This document shows, one piece after another, positions 36,674-47,295 of a stretch of 64,000 bases of DNA. Position 1 is the first letter of the stretch, and every line of letters begins with the position of its first letter. Both the position numbers and the translations under genes were made by a program. This DNA comes from Fidelibacterota bacterium. GTDB lineage: Bacteria; Fidelibacterota; Marinisomatia; SCGC-AAA003-L08; JACNLC01. The notes below the pieces were generated by a model. It saw nothing but the letters and a program-made list of their open reading frames with translations, had not been told where the DNA came from and ran no database searches. The stretch is taken from contig JABHXA010000009.1 in NCBI GenBank assembly GCA_018657495.1, forward strand, positions 1 through 64,000, read 5' to 3'.

Positions 36674-38448
36674 ATTCTTTATACCAATATCATAGGACTC
36701 GCATCGGTATTGTCACCATAACAATTATGTTCGTATTTACTGTGCTCTCAATCCGCCTAATATATATACAGATAATTAAACATGATGAGTACTCGGCAAT
36801 TGCAAAAAAGAATACTATAGGTACCCGAAATATTCATGGGTCAAGAGGCATTATTTACGACCGCTCAGGAACTGCACTCACTTATAATCTAAAACACCAT
36901 ACATTTTGGATGAATACTCGTGTTCATCCTGCAATCGATGAGGTTTGTGAAATATTTTCAACTGTGTTTAATAAGCCAAAAAAACATTATCGTAAATTGC
37001 TTTCACGAAAATCTAATTATGTGGTTATTGAGAAGAATGTTGTTGATCCATTATATTCAGAGCTTTTAACCAAATTAAAAGGCAAAAATGTAGGATCTGA
37101 TACCGTTACAAAAAGACATTATCCTTTTGGTGATCTTGCCGCCCAGGTTATTGGATATACAAATACGGAAAGTATGGGTGTACTGGGAATTGAAAGACAG
37201 TATAACTCCATATTATCTGGCACTTCAGGCTTAAAAAACTTCAGCAAAAAAGCAAATGGTAAACTTTGCAGTAATATATATGATGATGATGATGATTCTT
37301 TAGACAATGGTCGGGATATCACTCTCACAATTGATATTGAATATCAGGCAATTCTTCAGGATGAGCTAAAACTCGCCATTGAAAATAGCGGCGCTCAATC
37401 TGCAAATGGGATAATTCTTGATCCGTATACTGGTGAAGTATTGGCTATGGCTACTTTACCTAGCATCGATTTAAATAATTATTTTGATTATCCTATCCAA
37501 TATCACCAAAACAAAGTGATTAGCGGTGCTTATGAACCTGGCTCCACATTCAAAATTGTCGGCGTGTCTGCAGGATTAGATGAAAATCTAATATTACCCT
37601 GGGAAAAATTTAATTGTGAAGGCGGTGAATATCACACATTGAATAGAATTTTTCACGATCATAAACCCCACGATGACCTCACTGTCTCAGAGATACTGAT
37701 GCATTCCAGTAATATTGGCATGGTCAAAATTGCTGATAAAATCGGCTCGGAAAGAATTTTTAGATATTCAGTATTACATGGATTTGGAGAACCCACCGGG
37801 ATCCAATTACCTATGGAAAACAGCGGTATACTTAGAAAGTTTAAGGATTGGACCAGATCCTCAGGACCAACCATTGCCATGGGCCAGGAAATTGCCGCGA
37901 CAACATTGCAATCGGCAATGTCGTATTGCTCTATAGCCAATGGTGGGTATCTCTTAAAACCATCAATTATCAAGTCTATCAGCAGAAATAGTCAAAACAA
38001 TAAAATCCGGGTCGAACCACAAGTAATACGTTCAGTTATGGGTGAGGAAACTTCAAAAGCTGTTCTTTCTATGTTATGTGAAGTAATCAATAAAGGTACG
38101 GCGGATAAGGCTCAGATGCATGGTTTTTCCCTAGCAGGTAAGACCAGCACAGCACAAAAGTTTGTTGACGGTAGTTATTCAAAAATAGCGTTTATGTCCG
38201 CATTTGCCGGGATTTATCCTTCTCATCAACCCAGGTTGGTATGTTTGGTAGTGGTGGACTCACCACAATACGGAAAACATTGGGGAAACGAAACGGCAGC
38301 ACCAATTGTGAAGAAAGTTATTGAACGGATAATAAATCTTGATTCAAATAAACAGGACGTCAAAATGATATTTGCAGCCGCACAAAGCAGTAATGACAAT
38401 ATCAAACATTTCGCGTTGCAGACCAGTACTGTGAGTACAGAAGATTAA
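36670..38448 (+). CDS. ftsI: Septal peptidoglycan transpeptidase FtsI (PBP3-like)
   Basis: FtsI cross-links septal peptidoglycan together with FtsW. The 592-residue class B penicillin-binding protein has an N-terminal membrane helix (about 10-32), a pedestal domain (RGIIYDRSGTALTYN) and a transpeptidase domain. The nucleophile is Ser292 in GSTFK (292-295), the second motif is SSN (346-348), and the third motif reads KTS (491-493) instead of the usual KTG. The C-terminal tail after about 555 has no PASTA domain. It overlaps ftsL, and its stop directly precedes murE. Confidence 0.94.
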   Translation: MNSLYQYHRTRIGIVTITIMFVFTVLSIRLIYIQIIKHDEYSAIAKKNTIGTRNIHGSRGIIYDRSGTALTYNLKHHTFWMNTRVHPAIDEVCEIFSTVFNKPKKHYRKLLSRKSNYVVIEKNVVDPLYSELLTKLKGKNVGSDTVTKRHYPFGDLAAQVIGYTNTESMGVLGIERQYNSILSGTSGLKNFSKKANGKLCSNIYDDDDDSLDNGRDITLTIDIEYQAILQDELKLAIENSGAQSANGIILDPYTGEVLAMATLPSIDLNNYFDYPIQYHQNKVISGAYEPGSTFKIVGVSAGLDENLILPWEKFNCEGGEYHTLNRIFHDHKPHDDLTVSEILMHSSNIGMVKIADKIGSERIFRYSVLHGFGEPTGIQLPMENSGILRKFKDWTRSSGPTIAMGQEIAATTLQSAMSYCSIANGGYLLKPSIIKSISRNSQNNKIRVEPQVIRSVMGEETSKAVLSMLCEVINKGTADKAQMHGFSLAGKTSTAQKFVDGSYSKIAFMSAFAGIYPSHQPRLVCLVVVDSPQYGKHWGNETAAPIVKKVIERIINLDSNKQDVKMIFAAAQSSNDNIKHFALQTSTVSTED

Positions 38449-39891
38449 ATGGAACTAAAGGATTTACTAAAAAAAATAAAATTTGCAGGTAATATCGATG
38501 ACTGCGTTATTGAGAATATTACCCATGACTCCAGAAAAGTTAAACCTGGGACACTTTTCGTAGCCATAAAAGGATTTAATGATGATGGTCATAATTATAT
38601 TATGGATGCTGTAGACAGGGGTGCATCAGCAGTAATGTCCAATGGCAGATCATTGACCAATATAGGCGTTCCTGTAATCAAAGTAGACGATCCAAGAAAG
38701 TCAATGTCAAAAATTGCGGCAGTTTTCTATCAACACCCGACAAAAAATATTAAAATCACAGCCGTAACAGGAACTAACGGCAAAACCAGCGTCACCCATA
38801 TTATTAATCATATCTATAAAACCGCAGATATTTCATGCGGCACTCTTGGAACACTGGGATTTTCAACACCGTCTGGAATGATCAGCACTGGATTTACCAC
38901 ACCGGAATCTATTGACCTTCATCAATTATTCTCCACCATGCTGCAAGGCGGAATAAACCACGCTATAATGGAGATTTCCTCTCATGCACTTGATTTGCAT
39001 CGGGTGGATGATGTGGATGTCGATGTGGCAATATTTACCAATCTCACAACTGAGCATCTCGATTATCATGGCAATATGGAAAATTATTTTAATGCAAAAT
39101 TGAAATTATTCCAGTCACTTTCAAAAGACAAAACCTCAATCATCAATATGGATGACCCATTTGGCAGACGAATTAAACAATCTATTAATACGAAAATCAT
39201 TACCTATTCATTTTCTAAAAATGCTGACTTGTATCCAAAAACAGTAAGTTTATCTATGGATGGTATACAAGCAGAACTCAAATTTGGCTCAGAAGTAATT
39301 AATATCCAGTCAAATCTCATTGGTAATTACAATTTGTCAAATATTATGGCAGCCGTATCTGCAGCTTTAGTACAAGGGGTATCCGTACCTATGATAGAAG
39401 AGGCAATTAAATCTATGCCTCCTGTTTCCGGCAGGCTTGAGAGAATATATAGTGCCAATCCCGGGAATATACTTATCGATTATGCCCACACGCCGGATGC
39501 ATATCAACAGGTAATTTCAATGCTCAGAAATTTAAATCCACCAGGGACAAGAATAATTACATTCTTTGGATGCGGGGGCAATCGAGATGTGCTTAAGAGA
39601 CCGATCATGGGTCAGATTGCATCCCATCTGTCAGACGAAATAATTATTACTTCTGATAACCCCAGGTTTGAAAAAGTAGAATTAATATGTGAGGATATTG
39701 CCAGGGGTATTACCAAGGACAACTATACTGTAATTCTCAATAGGAAAAAAGCCCTTGAGCACGCACTAACTAAGATGGATGATAATACCTTGTTACTCCT
39801 ATTAGGAAAAGGGCGTGAAGAATATGAAGTAATTGGTGACGAGAAAATATTCCATTCTGACTTGGATATTATTGCGGGTTTTCAGACATGA
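38449..39891 (+). CDS. murE: UDP-MurNAc-L-Ala-D-Glu:meso-diaminopimelate ligase MurE
   Basis: MurE adds the third amino acid to the peptidoglycan stem. The 480-residue Mur ligase has THDSRKVKPGTLFVAIKG, the ATP loop TGTNGKTSVTHI, ITTEHLDYHG-type NLTTEHLDYHGN, and SDNPR, the motif that selects meso-diaminopimelate rather than lysine. The cell wall is therefore probably DAP-type. It begins immediately after the ftsI stop and overlaps murF by 4 nt. Confidence 0.96.
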   Translation: MELKDLLKKIKFAGNIDDCVIENITHDSRKVKPGTLFVAIKGFNDDGHNYIMDAVDRGASAVMSNGRSLTNIGVPVIKVDDPRKSMSKIAAVFYQHPTKNIKITAVTGTNGKTSVTHIINHIYKTADISCGTLGTLGFSTPSGMISTGFTTPESIDLHQLFSTMLQGGINHAIMEISSHALDLHRVDDVDVDVAIFTNLTTEHLDYHGNMENYFNAKLKLFQSLSKDKTSIINMDDPFGRRIKQSINTKIITYSFSKNADLYPKTVSLSMDGIQAELKFGSEVINIQSNLIGNYNLSNIMAAVSAALVQGVSVPMIEEAIKSMPPVSGRLERIYSANPGNILIDYAHTPDAYQQVISMLRNLNPPGTRIITFFGCGGNRDVLKRPIMGQIASHLSDEIIITSDNPRFEKVELICEDIARGITKDNYTVILNRKKALEHALTKMDDNTLLLLLGKGREEYEVIGDEKIFHSDLDIIAGFQT

Positions 39892-41225
39892 GAATAAACA
39901 TCTCAGAATTAGCCAAATTCAATTCATTTATCAGTGGTTATCACCCTGATCTTAGGCTAAATAATATTAATGGGATGACGATTGACTCCAGAAAAGTAGA
40001 ACAAGGTGATCTCTATTTTGCCCTAAGCGGAAACAGAGTTGATGGCCATGATTTTATTCCACAGACCATTAAAGCCGGTGCCAGTGCCATTGTTACTGAA
40101 AATCAATTGAATAATGTTACTGTTCCACAAATCATTGTTGAATCATCACATAAATATTTACTTGAGTTAGCCAAAGCATGGTGGTCAAGTTTCTCATTTC
40201 CGGTGATTGCTATTACCGGTTCAAATGGTAAAACAACAACAAAGGAATTGTTATCTCACATTGCCTCAAATAATTTAAAAATCGCCAGTGTAAATGGAAA
40301 TTATAATTCTACGATTGGACTGCCATTATCCCTTTTCAGTATCACTGAAGATAATGATTATGCTGTTCTTGAAATAGGCAGTAATTCTCCGGGGGAAATT
40401 TCAACTCTCACAGAATTAATAAAACCAAGGTATGGTCTGATAACCAATATTTATGCAGCCCATATCGGTAATTTTGACAATATTGAAAATATTGCAATTG
40501 AAAAGTCCCAATTATTTAATGGATTAGTTGGCGATGGGATTGCCTTTGTAAATATTGATGATCCGTTTATATATCATATGGATTTCCAATCGAAAATTGT
40601 TAGCTATGGATTCACATCAAAATGTGATTTTCGCGGAAAAATATCAGGGTCTAATGGTGAAAAATACTTATATATAAATGATCAAAAAATTGATACATCT
40701 ATAGAAAGCAAGGCAATGGCCCATAATACACTCGCTGCATATTCTGTCGCTGCCACTATTGGTTTATCCCATAAGAAAATATCAGATTCGATTCAATCCT
40801 TTATTCTTCCTGACGGAAGGGGAAATATTATTCATCGAAAAGATTATACAATCATCGATGATACCTATAATGCCAATCTGCAATCAGCAATCACCGGAAT
40901 AAATGATGCCATGGATATCTCGCCAAATAATCGGATTATTCTCATCATTGGTGATATGTTCGAGCTTGGCAAACATACAGATGCCCATCACAGAGTTCTC
41001 GGTGAATATATTTCAGAAAAAAAACCAAACCTCGTACTGACATTGGGTAATTATACTCACATAACTTCTGATATCTGCAAGTCAAATAGAATTGAGTCCT
41101 ATCATTTTGATTCTCATGATAAAATAATAAATTCTTTAAATAAATATCTCACACCAGGTGATGTTATTTATATCAAAGGATCCAGGGGAATGAAAATGGA
41201 TAAAATTCTTAGGGGAATTGAATAG
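39888..41225 (+). CDS. murF: UDP-MurNAc-tripeptide:D-Ala-D-Ala ligase MurF
   Basis: MurF adds D-Ala-D-Ala to the tripeptide precursor. The 445-residue ligase has TIDSRKVEQGDLYFALSG, the ATP loop TGSNGKTTTKELL, VNGNYNSTIGLPLSLF, LEIGSNSPGEI and IIDDTYNANLQSAITGI. These are typical of MurF. It overlaps murE (ATGA) and mraY (TAGTG), so all three are coupled. Confidence 0.96.
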   Translation: MRINISELAKFNSFISGYHPDLRLNNINGMTIDSRKVEQGDLYFALSGNRVDGHDFIPQTIKAGASAIVTENQLNNVTVPQIIVESSHKYLLELAKAWWSSFSFPVIAITGSNGKTTTKELLSHIASNNLKIASVNGNYNSTIGLPLSLFSITEDNDYAVLEIGSNSPGEISTLTELIKPRYGLITNIYAAHIGNFDNIENIAIEKSQLFNGLVGDGIAFVNIDDPFIYHMDFQSKIVSYGFTSKCDFRGKISGSNGEKYLYINDQKIDTSIESKAMAHNTLAAYSVAATIGLSHKKISDSIQSFILPDGRGNIIHRKDYTIIDDTYNANLQSAITGINDAMDISPNNRIILIIGDMFELGKHTDAHHRVLGEYISEKKPNLVLTLGNYTHITSDICKSNRIESYHFDSHDKIINSLNKYLTPGDVIYIKGSRGMKMDKILRGIE

Positions 41226-42328
41226 TGTTATATCATTTCCTATATCCATTACGTGATTTCTTCTTTGGATTCAATGTATTCAAATATATTTCATTCAGAG
41301 CAGTTGGTGCTGCAATCACCGCTCTGATAATTAGCTTTCTCCTCGGGCCCTGGATCATCCGCACACTCCAAAAGCTCCAAATTGGCGAAGTAATTCGCCC
41401 AACTGGGCCCGAATCTCACCTTGCAAAACAAGGTACCCCAACAATGGGAGGGATAATTGTCCTCACAGCAATTATCCTTCCCACCCTTCTTTGGAGCAGA
41501 TTGGATGATCAGTACATATTACTTATTTTACTAGCAACTGCCTGGATGGGCGCTATTGGTTTTCTTGATGATTATCTAAAAGTAATAAAAAAATATCCAA
41601 AAGGACTGGTGGCAAAATATAAATTAGCTGGTCAGGTGATACTTGGACTGATCATCGGTTTCACCCTCTATTTTTATCCAAATATTCCAGAATTAAAATC
41701 AATAATTTCTATTCCCTTTGTTGCCAACGGAACCCTTGATATTGGTTTTTTATATATCCCTCTTGTTGTCATTGTTATCACGGGGGCATCAAATGCTGTA
41801 AATCTCACTGATGGACTGGACGGCTTAGCAACAGGATTATCTGCCATTGCTGTTTTGACATTCGGTGCTATCGCCTATGCAACTGGACGATTTGATTTTA
41901 GTGACTATCTTAATATTGTTTATTTACCCGGAACTGGTGAATTATTCATTTTTGCCCTGGCAACAGTTGGGGCATGCATCGGCTTTTTATGGTATAATTC
42001 CTATCCCGCAAAAATCTTTATGGGGGACACTGGTTCACTTGCACTGGGAGCAGCATTGGGAACACTGGCAGTACTGTTAAAAAAAGAGGTGCTTCTTGTT
42101 TTAATTGGCGGCGTTTTTGTGATGGAATCCATTTCAGTCATTATGCAGGTAAGTTATTTCAAATATACAAAAAGGAAAACTGGTGAAGGGAAACGATTAT
42201 TTAAAATGGCGCCCATCCATCATCATTTCGAATTAAAAGGATGGCACGAAAATACCGTTGTCGTTCGGTTTTGGATTATTGGTATTTTGCTCGCACTTCT
42301 ATCATTAACCACCATAAAAGTGCAGTAG
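41225..42328 (+). CDS. mraY: Phospho-N-acetylmuramoyl-pentapeptide transferase MraY
   Basis: MraY makes lipid I from UDP-MurNAc-pentapeptide and undecaprenyl phosphate. The 367-residue protein has about 10 membrane segments and the family motifs GTPTMGG, FLDDYLKV, SNAVNLTDGLDGLA, FMGDTGSLALG and APIHHHFELKGW. The start is GTG at 41225, overlapping the murF stop by one base. Length is normal. Confidence 0.97.
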   Translation: MLYHFLYPLRDFFFGFNVFKYISFRAVGAAITALIISFLLGPWIIRTLQKLQIGEVIRPTGPESHLAKQGTPTMGGIIVLTAIILPTLLWSRLDDQYILLILLATAWMGAIGFLDDYLKVIKKYPKGLVAKYKLAGQVILGLIIGFTLYFYPNIPELKSIISIPFVANGTLDIGFLYIPLVVIVITGASNAVNLTDGLDGLATGLSAIAVLTFGAIAYATGRFDFSDYLNIVYLPGTGELFIFALATVGACIGFLWYNSYPAKIFMGDTGSLALGAALGTLAVLLKKEVLLVLIGGVFVMESISVIMQVSYFKYTKRKTGEGKRLFKMAPIHHHFELKGWHENTVVVRFWIIGILLALLSLTTIKVQ

Positions 42329-42343
42329 TATTTATATAAACAT

Positions 42344-43714
42344 ATGTTAAACGGGATTACAAACGACACAATATCAGGAATGAATATTTCCATTATCGGA
42401 GCTGGAAAGAGTGGACTCTCGGCGGCAAATCTTGCTTCCATTCTTGGCGCCCATCCATTCATAAGCGATGCAGCTTCACCAGACCCACAAAAATCAGGAA
42501 TCGATAAGTACAATCATGAATTAGGCGGTCACAGTAAAAAAGTTCTTGACTCTGACTTGATTGTTATCAGCCCCGGCATTCCAGATACAATCCCCATTAT
42601 CCGGTCTGCAGTAAACAAAGGGATACCTGTTGTAAGTGAAATAGAATTCGCCTCATGGCATACAAATTCACCTATTATTGCTGTAACGGGATCCAATGGT
42701 AAAACTACCACTACATTCCTCATTCATCATCTATTAAAGGATTCTTCCTATAATTCTCATATAGGCGGTAATATGGGAGTACCCTTTTCAGAGCTGGTTG
42801 TAGAGGAGCTAAATTCTCATGAGCTGAACACCATCCATGTTTTGGAAGTTAGCAGTTTTCAGCTTGAACATATATATCGATTCTCTCCTTTTATTGCCGT
42901 AATCACTAATATTTCCCCTGACCACCTTGACAGATATGATGGTATGGAAGCATATATTTCAGCCAAAATGAACATTATTCAAAATCTTGGTCCCGATGAC
43001 CATATCCTTTACAATGGTAACGATAATATAATAAATGATCATCTTATTCATATAAATGGACCACAGAAAAAGTCATTTGTTTCTGAAAGTAATGAGAAAA
43101 CCCATCTGGTTTATTCTGACTCTGGTATTTTTGAAAATGATAAATGTATAATACCCATGGAAAATCTTTCTATTCGGGGTCCGCATAATTTTGAAAATAT
43201 TCTTGCTGCAGTTTCTGTTGCGGATATTTTAGATATTCCCCGAGAAGACATCTATAACTCGATCAAATCGTTTGTTGGGATTCCGCACCGTCTTGAATTG
43301 ATTATCGATGCTGATGGAATTTGTTTTTATAATGATTCGAAAGCAACAAACCTCGCATCATGTTCTGCAGCACTGAATAGCTTTGAAGAAAATGTGATCC
43401 TGATACTTGGGGGTATATCAAAAGGAAAAACAGATTATACAATTTTATTCTCTCAAATGGAAACAAGAGTAACTCATGTTTTTTGTTATGGCGAGGAAGG
43501 TGAAAATATTTTTGAACAGATTAATAATCATTTCCCTTCCACATATCACCGGAATTTTTCAGTGGCAATCGATACTGTTTTATCAACTTGCACAATTGGT
43601 GATACCGTTCTTTTATCTCCTGCCTGTGCTAGTTTTGATCAATTTAGAAATTTTGAAGCCAGGGGTGAAAAATTCAAGCAAATCGTTCTTGAACATATGG
43701 GGTCAATTGCATGA
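42344..43714 (+). CDS. murD: UDP-MurNAc-L-alanine:D-glutamate ligase MurD
   Basis: MurD adds D-Glu to UDP-MurNAc-L-Ala. The 456-residue ligase has the Rossmann start ISIIGAGKSGLSAANLAS, ATP loop VTGSNGKTTTTFLI, NISPDHLDRYDG and SKATNLASCSAAL, and SPACASFDQFRNFEARGEKF near the C-terminus. Starts at 42344 or at 42380 (MNISIIGAG) are both possible; neither has a good Shine-Dalgarno. It overlaps ftsW by 4 nt. Confidence 0.96.
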   Translation: MLNGITNDTISGMNISIIGAGKSGLSAANLASILGAHPFISDAASPDPQKSGIDKYNHELGGHSKKVLDSDLIVISPGIPDTIPIIRSAVNKGIPVVSEIEFASWHTNSPIIAVTGSNGKTTTTFLIHHLLKDSSYNSHIGGNMGVPFSELVVEELNSHELNTIHVLEVSSFQLEHIYRFSPFIAVITNISPDHLDRYDGMEAYISAKMNIIQNLGPDDHILYNGNDNIINDHLIHINGPQKKSFVSESNEKTHLVYSDSGIFENDKCIIPMENLSIRGPHNFENILAAVSVADILDIPREDIYNSIKSFVGIPHRLELIIDADGICFYNDSKATNLASCSAALNSFEENVILILGGISKGKTDYTILFSQMETRVTHVFCYGEEGENIFEQINNHFPSTYHRNFSVAIDTVLSTCTIGDTVLLSPACASFDQFRNFEARGEKFKQIVLEHMGSIA

Positions 43715-44826
43715 CGAGTAGAATTGACTATGATAAAAAATTGATAATTATTATTGTTATTTTGACAGCTATCGGTACAACTATAATGTTTAGTGCCAGC
43801 TCTCCTTTTGCAGTTCAATTTGGCAGCAATCTTTTCTTTCTAAAACGACATATAATAGCTTTAATTATCGGAATGGGTTCATTAATCTATTTGTCAATTT
43901 TTAATTATAGGCAATTTCAAATTTTAGCACCCTGGATTATAGTACTGGCAATCCTTACGGTTTTAGCGGGGTTTTATTTTAACAGTAGCAATGGTCCCGC
44001 CAGATGGCTCCTGTATTCCAATGGGAAAAAAATGATTACCACCTCAGATTTTATGAAATTTGGTATGATTATTTTCACCGCATTTTATCTCACTAAATAT
44101 CGAAAAGATCTTGATGACTTTTTAAAGATTATCCTGCCATATTTTGTTTTAGCAGGGTTTACTGTTTTTACTATACTAATTCAACCGGACTTAAGCACAT
44201 CTCTGGCAATTGCCGTGATTCTCGGTTTGATGTTATTTATCGGCGGTGTGAAAATGTCTCATTTATTGTATGCAGCAGGATCCGCTTTTGTACTAGTCAT
44301 GTTGTCAGTATTAAGAAACCCATATCAGCGAACAAGAGTTTTATCATGGCTGAACCCAAACTCAAATATCAGTACAACCAACTGGCAGTCATATAATGCA
44401 AAAATTGCCTTGGGAAATGGTGGGATTATCGGAACTGGAATTGGTGACAGTTCTATGAAACATGGTTATCTGCCAGAAGCCCATACTGATTTCATTTACT
44501 CGGTAATTGGAGAAGAGTTAGGCATTCTTTTCTCTATGTTGATCCTTATTTTGTTTGCCCTTCTTTTTATAAGAGCTGTAAAAATTTCACAAAATGCTCC
44601 CGATCCATTCGGAATGTTTCTCGCCTTAGGAATTGGAATCAATATTGCTGTTTATGCCTGTATCAATGTGGCATATGTCAGCGGGTTATTGCCAACTACA
44701 GGCCTCCCCCTGCCTTTCATCAGTTATGGAGGCACACATACGGTATGCACTCTAGCCAGCATGGGAATTCTACTAAACATCTCCCATGAAGGAAATAAAA
44801 AACTAAAGAAAAGATATGCCCGATAG
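43711..44826 (+). CDS. ftsW: Septal peptidoglycan polymerase FtsW
   Basis: FtsW is the SEDS-family glycan polymerase that works with FtsI. The 371-residue protein has about 10 membrane segments. Family motifs include IQPDLSTSLAIA (with the functional Asp), GDSSMKHGYLPEAHTDFIYSVIGEELG and LPLPFISYGGTHTV. RodA would look similar, but the place between murD and murG indicates FtsW. It overlaps murG by 11 nt. Confidence 0.95.
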   Translation: MTSRIDYDKKLIIIIVILTAIGTTIMFSASSPFAVQFGSNLFFLKRHIIALIIGMGSLIYLSIFNYRQFQILAPWIIVLAILTVLAGFYFNSSNGPARWLLYSNGKKMITTSDFMKFGMIIFTAFYLTKYRKDLDDFLKIILPYFVLAGFTVFTILIQPDLSTSLAIAVILGLMLFIGGVKMSHLLYAAGSAFVLVMLSVLRNPYQRTRVLSWLNPNSNISTTNWQSYNAKIALGNGGIIGTGIGDSSMKHGYLPEAHTDFIYSVIGEELGILFSMLILILFALLFIRAVKISQNAPDPFGMFLALGIGINIAVYACINVAYVSGLLPTTGLPLPFISYGGTHTVCTLASMGILLNISHEGNKKLKKRYAR

Positions 44827-45919
44827 TACTGGAAATCAATTAAGAGTCATTATCGCCGGTGGAGGCACGGGAGGACATTTGTATCCAGCAATTTCTATCG
44901 CTGATTTGCTCCGCAGAGATGGTGTCATCGTGAGATATATCGGATCAAAATTTGGGATTGAAGCAAAAAATATTACGGCATTAGGGGAGTCACCATTATT
45001 ACTTCCCATAACTGGAATACAAAGAGATTTATCATTTAAGTCATTAGTCAAAAATTTCCTATTTCCATTCAGGTTTATTTTCTCGTATTTCAAATCCAGA
45101 AGTTTTATTAAAAATTTTAATCCTCAGATTGTCATTGGTACAGGAGGATACTCAAGTGGAATTCCACTGTTAAACGCCCTCAAACTAAAAATTAATACAC
45201 TCATTCAGGAGCAAAATTCGTATCCTGGTATAACTACCCGAAATTTGGCAGGTAAAGTAAATACTGTGTGCATTGCATTTGATGAATCCTCCAGTTATCT
45301 CAGCGGTAATCTTATAAAAACAGGAAATCCTGTCAGGGATAATCTCATTATTATGAGTAAAGAGGAATCCAGAAAACAGCTGGGACTTGAGGATGACAGA
45401 TCCACTATATTCATTCTTGGTGGGAGTCAGGGTTCCAGACCATTTAATACACATTTCAAAGAATATTATAAACAATATATTTCTAAAGGATTTCAGCTTT
45501 TATGGCAATACGGATACTGGGATGAGAACATGTTAGAGTCCGTAAAAAATGAAGATCATGTCCATCTATTTCCATTTATTGAGAATATGAGTACTGCTTA
45601 TGGGGCAGCAGATCTTGTTATCAGCCGAGCTGGCGCTATTACCCTTGCAGAGATTACCAAATGTCATAAAGCGGCAATATTAATTCCATTTCCTCATGCC
45701 GCCGGTAATCATCAGGAAGTAAATGCGCGCTCATTGGAATCTAAAGGTGCATCAATTCTGGTTCATCAATCAGAACTCAAAACCGGGAAATTGGAAAATA
45801 CTGTATTTGACTTGTTTGAAAACATTGAAAAGATAACCCAATTAGAAATAGCCTCAGCCGATATTGCTATACCTGAGGCAACAAAAAACATAATCAAAGA
45901 AATTTATAAATTAGTATGA
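44816..45919 (+). CDS. murG: Lipid II synthase MurG
   Basis: MurG transfers GlcNAc from UDP-GlcNAc to lipid I, forming lipid II on the inner membrane. The 367-residue GT28 enzyme has IIAGGGTGGHLYPAISIA, IGTGGYSSGIPLL, LIQEQNSYPGITTR, LGGSQGSRPFN and SRAGAITLAEI with HQEVNAR. It overlaps ftsW upstream and murC downstream by 4 nt. Confidence 0.97.
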   Translation: MPDSTGNQLRVIIAGGGTGGHLYPAISIADLLRRDGVIVRYIGSKFGIEAKNITALGESPLLLPITGIQRDLSFKSLVKNFLFPFRFIFSYFKSRSFIKNFNPQIVIGTGGYSSGIPLLNALKLKINTLIQEQNSYPGITTRNLAGKVNTVCIAFDESSSYLSGNLIKTGNPVRDNLIIMSKEESRKQLGLEDDRSTIFILGGSQGSRPFNTHFKEYYKQYISKGFQLLWQYGYWDENMLESVKNEDHVHLFPFIENMSTAYGAADLVISRAGAITLAEITKCHKAAILIPFPHAAGNHQEVNARSLESKGASILVHQSELKTGKLENTVFDLFENIEKITQLEIASADIAIPEATKNIIKEIYKLV

Positions 45920-47295
45920 TATTCGGGAAGACGAAAAAAATTCATTTTGTTGGCATAGGCGGTATCGGTATGAGCGGTATGGCTGAACTGCTTCATTCCC
46001 TAGATTTTATAATCAGTGGATCTGATAAATTGCTGTCGGAAAGAACACAGCATTTATCTTCAATCGGAATAAAAATATTTCAAAACCACCATCAAAAGAA
46101 TATAACTAATTGCGACGTTCTTGTTTATTCCTCAGCCATAAGTCTTGATAACCCGGAAATAACTGCAGCATTAGAAAGAAAAATTCCTGTGATCCGTCGT
46201 GCTGAGTTATTGGGTGAGTTATTGAAACTAAAACCCATTAGTATTGCAATTGGCGGGACTCACGGCAAAACATCCACCTCTTCAATGTTGGGATCAATAT
46301 TGATTTCGGCAAAATTAAATCCAACACTGGTAATCGGCGGGATTGTAAATGATCTGGCATCCAATTCGATTTCCGGAAAGGGCAATATCATTCTTGTTGA
46401 GGCTGATGAATTTGATCGTACCTTCTTGTCATTGCAACCAACTATGGCGTTAATTACAAATATCGATCTTGAGCATCTTGATTGTTATGAAAATCTGGAT
46501 GATCTTCAAAATGCCTTTACACAATTCGCCAACTCTGTTCCGTTTTATGGTAGAACAGCGGTTTGTCTGGATGATCCAAACTTGCAATCTATTTTGCCAC
46601 ACATAAAGAGAAGTGTCATTACATTTGGCTTTTCACATCATGCAGATATTCAGGCTCTAAATATTTCCTATGAATCTGGAAGTTCTGAATTTGATGTTAC
46701 TACCGACAATGAGAAATTAGGTCGAATAACAATAAATGCACCTGGCGCTCATAATATTAAAAATGCCCTTGCGGCAATTTGTCTGGCAGTTGAATTAGAA
46801 ATACCATTTACACAGATACAGCGTGGATTGAGAAATTATTCAGGGGTTTGGCGCCGTTTTCAAATAATAAAGATAACTGATGACAATATAATGATTGTCG
46901 ATGATTATGCCCACCATCCCTCAGAAGTGGCTGCAACATTGCAGGCCGCACAATCAGGCTGGGACAGAAGGGTTGTGGTGATATTTCAGCCTCATTTATA
47001 TTCCAGAACTCGAGATTTTCACCAAGAGTTTGCCAGAGCATTCCAGAACGCTGATGTTTTTATATGTACTGATATTTATGGTGCTCGTGAAAAACCAATT
47101 GATGGTGTTTCGGCTGAATTAATTACTTCCACTGCTAAACAGTATGGACATAAGAGGGTTCATTACATCCAGGATAAGAATCAGGTACCGGAAGCATTAA
47201 ACAATATTATTCTTCCTGGAGATATGGTAATCACCATGGGAGCTGGTGATATCTGGCGTCAGAATGAGAAAATAATCGAAGTGTTGGCATTATGA
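45916..47295 (+). CDS. murC: UDP-MurNAc:L-alanine ligase MurC
   Basis: MurC adds the first L-alanine to UDP-MurNAc. The 459-residue ligase starts with IHFVGIGGIGMSGMAELL, has the ATP loop GGTHGKTSTSSMLG, EADEFDRTFL, ITNIDLEHLDCY, and DDYAHHPSEVAATL with FQPHLYSRTRDF. Coupled to murG and murB through 4-nt overlaps. The short product is not fused to ddl or murB. Confidence 0.97.
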   Translation: MIFGKTKKIHFVGIGGIGMSGMAELLHSLDFIISGSDKLLSERTQHLSSIGIKIFQNHHQKNITNCDVLVYSSAISLDNPEITAALERKIPVIRRAELLGELLKLKPISIAIGGTHGKTSTSSMLGSILISAKLNPTLVIGGIVNDLASNSISGKGNIILVEADEFDRTFLSLQPTMALITNIDLEHLDCYENLDDLQNAFTQFANSVPFYGRTAVCLDDPNLQSILPHIKRSVITFGFSHHADIQALNISYESGSSEFDVTTDNEKLGRITINAPGAHNIKNALAAICLAVELEIPFTQIQRGLRNYSGVWRRFQIIKITDDNIMIVDDYAHHPSEVAATLQAAQSGWDRRVVVIFQPHLYSRTRDFHQEFARAFQNADVFICTDIYGAREKPIDGVSAELITSTAKQYGHKRVHYIQDKNQVPEALNNIILPGDMVITMGAGDIWRQNEKIIEVLAL

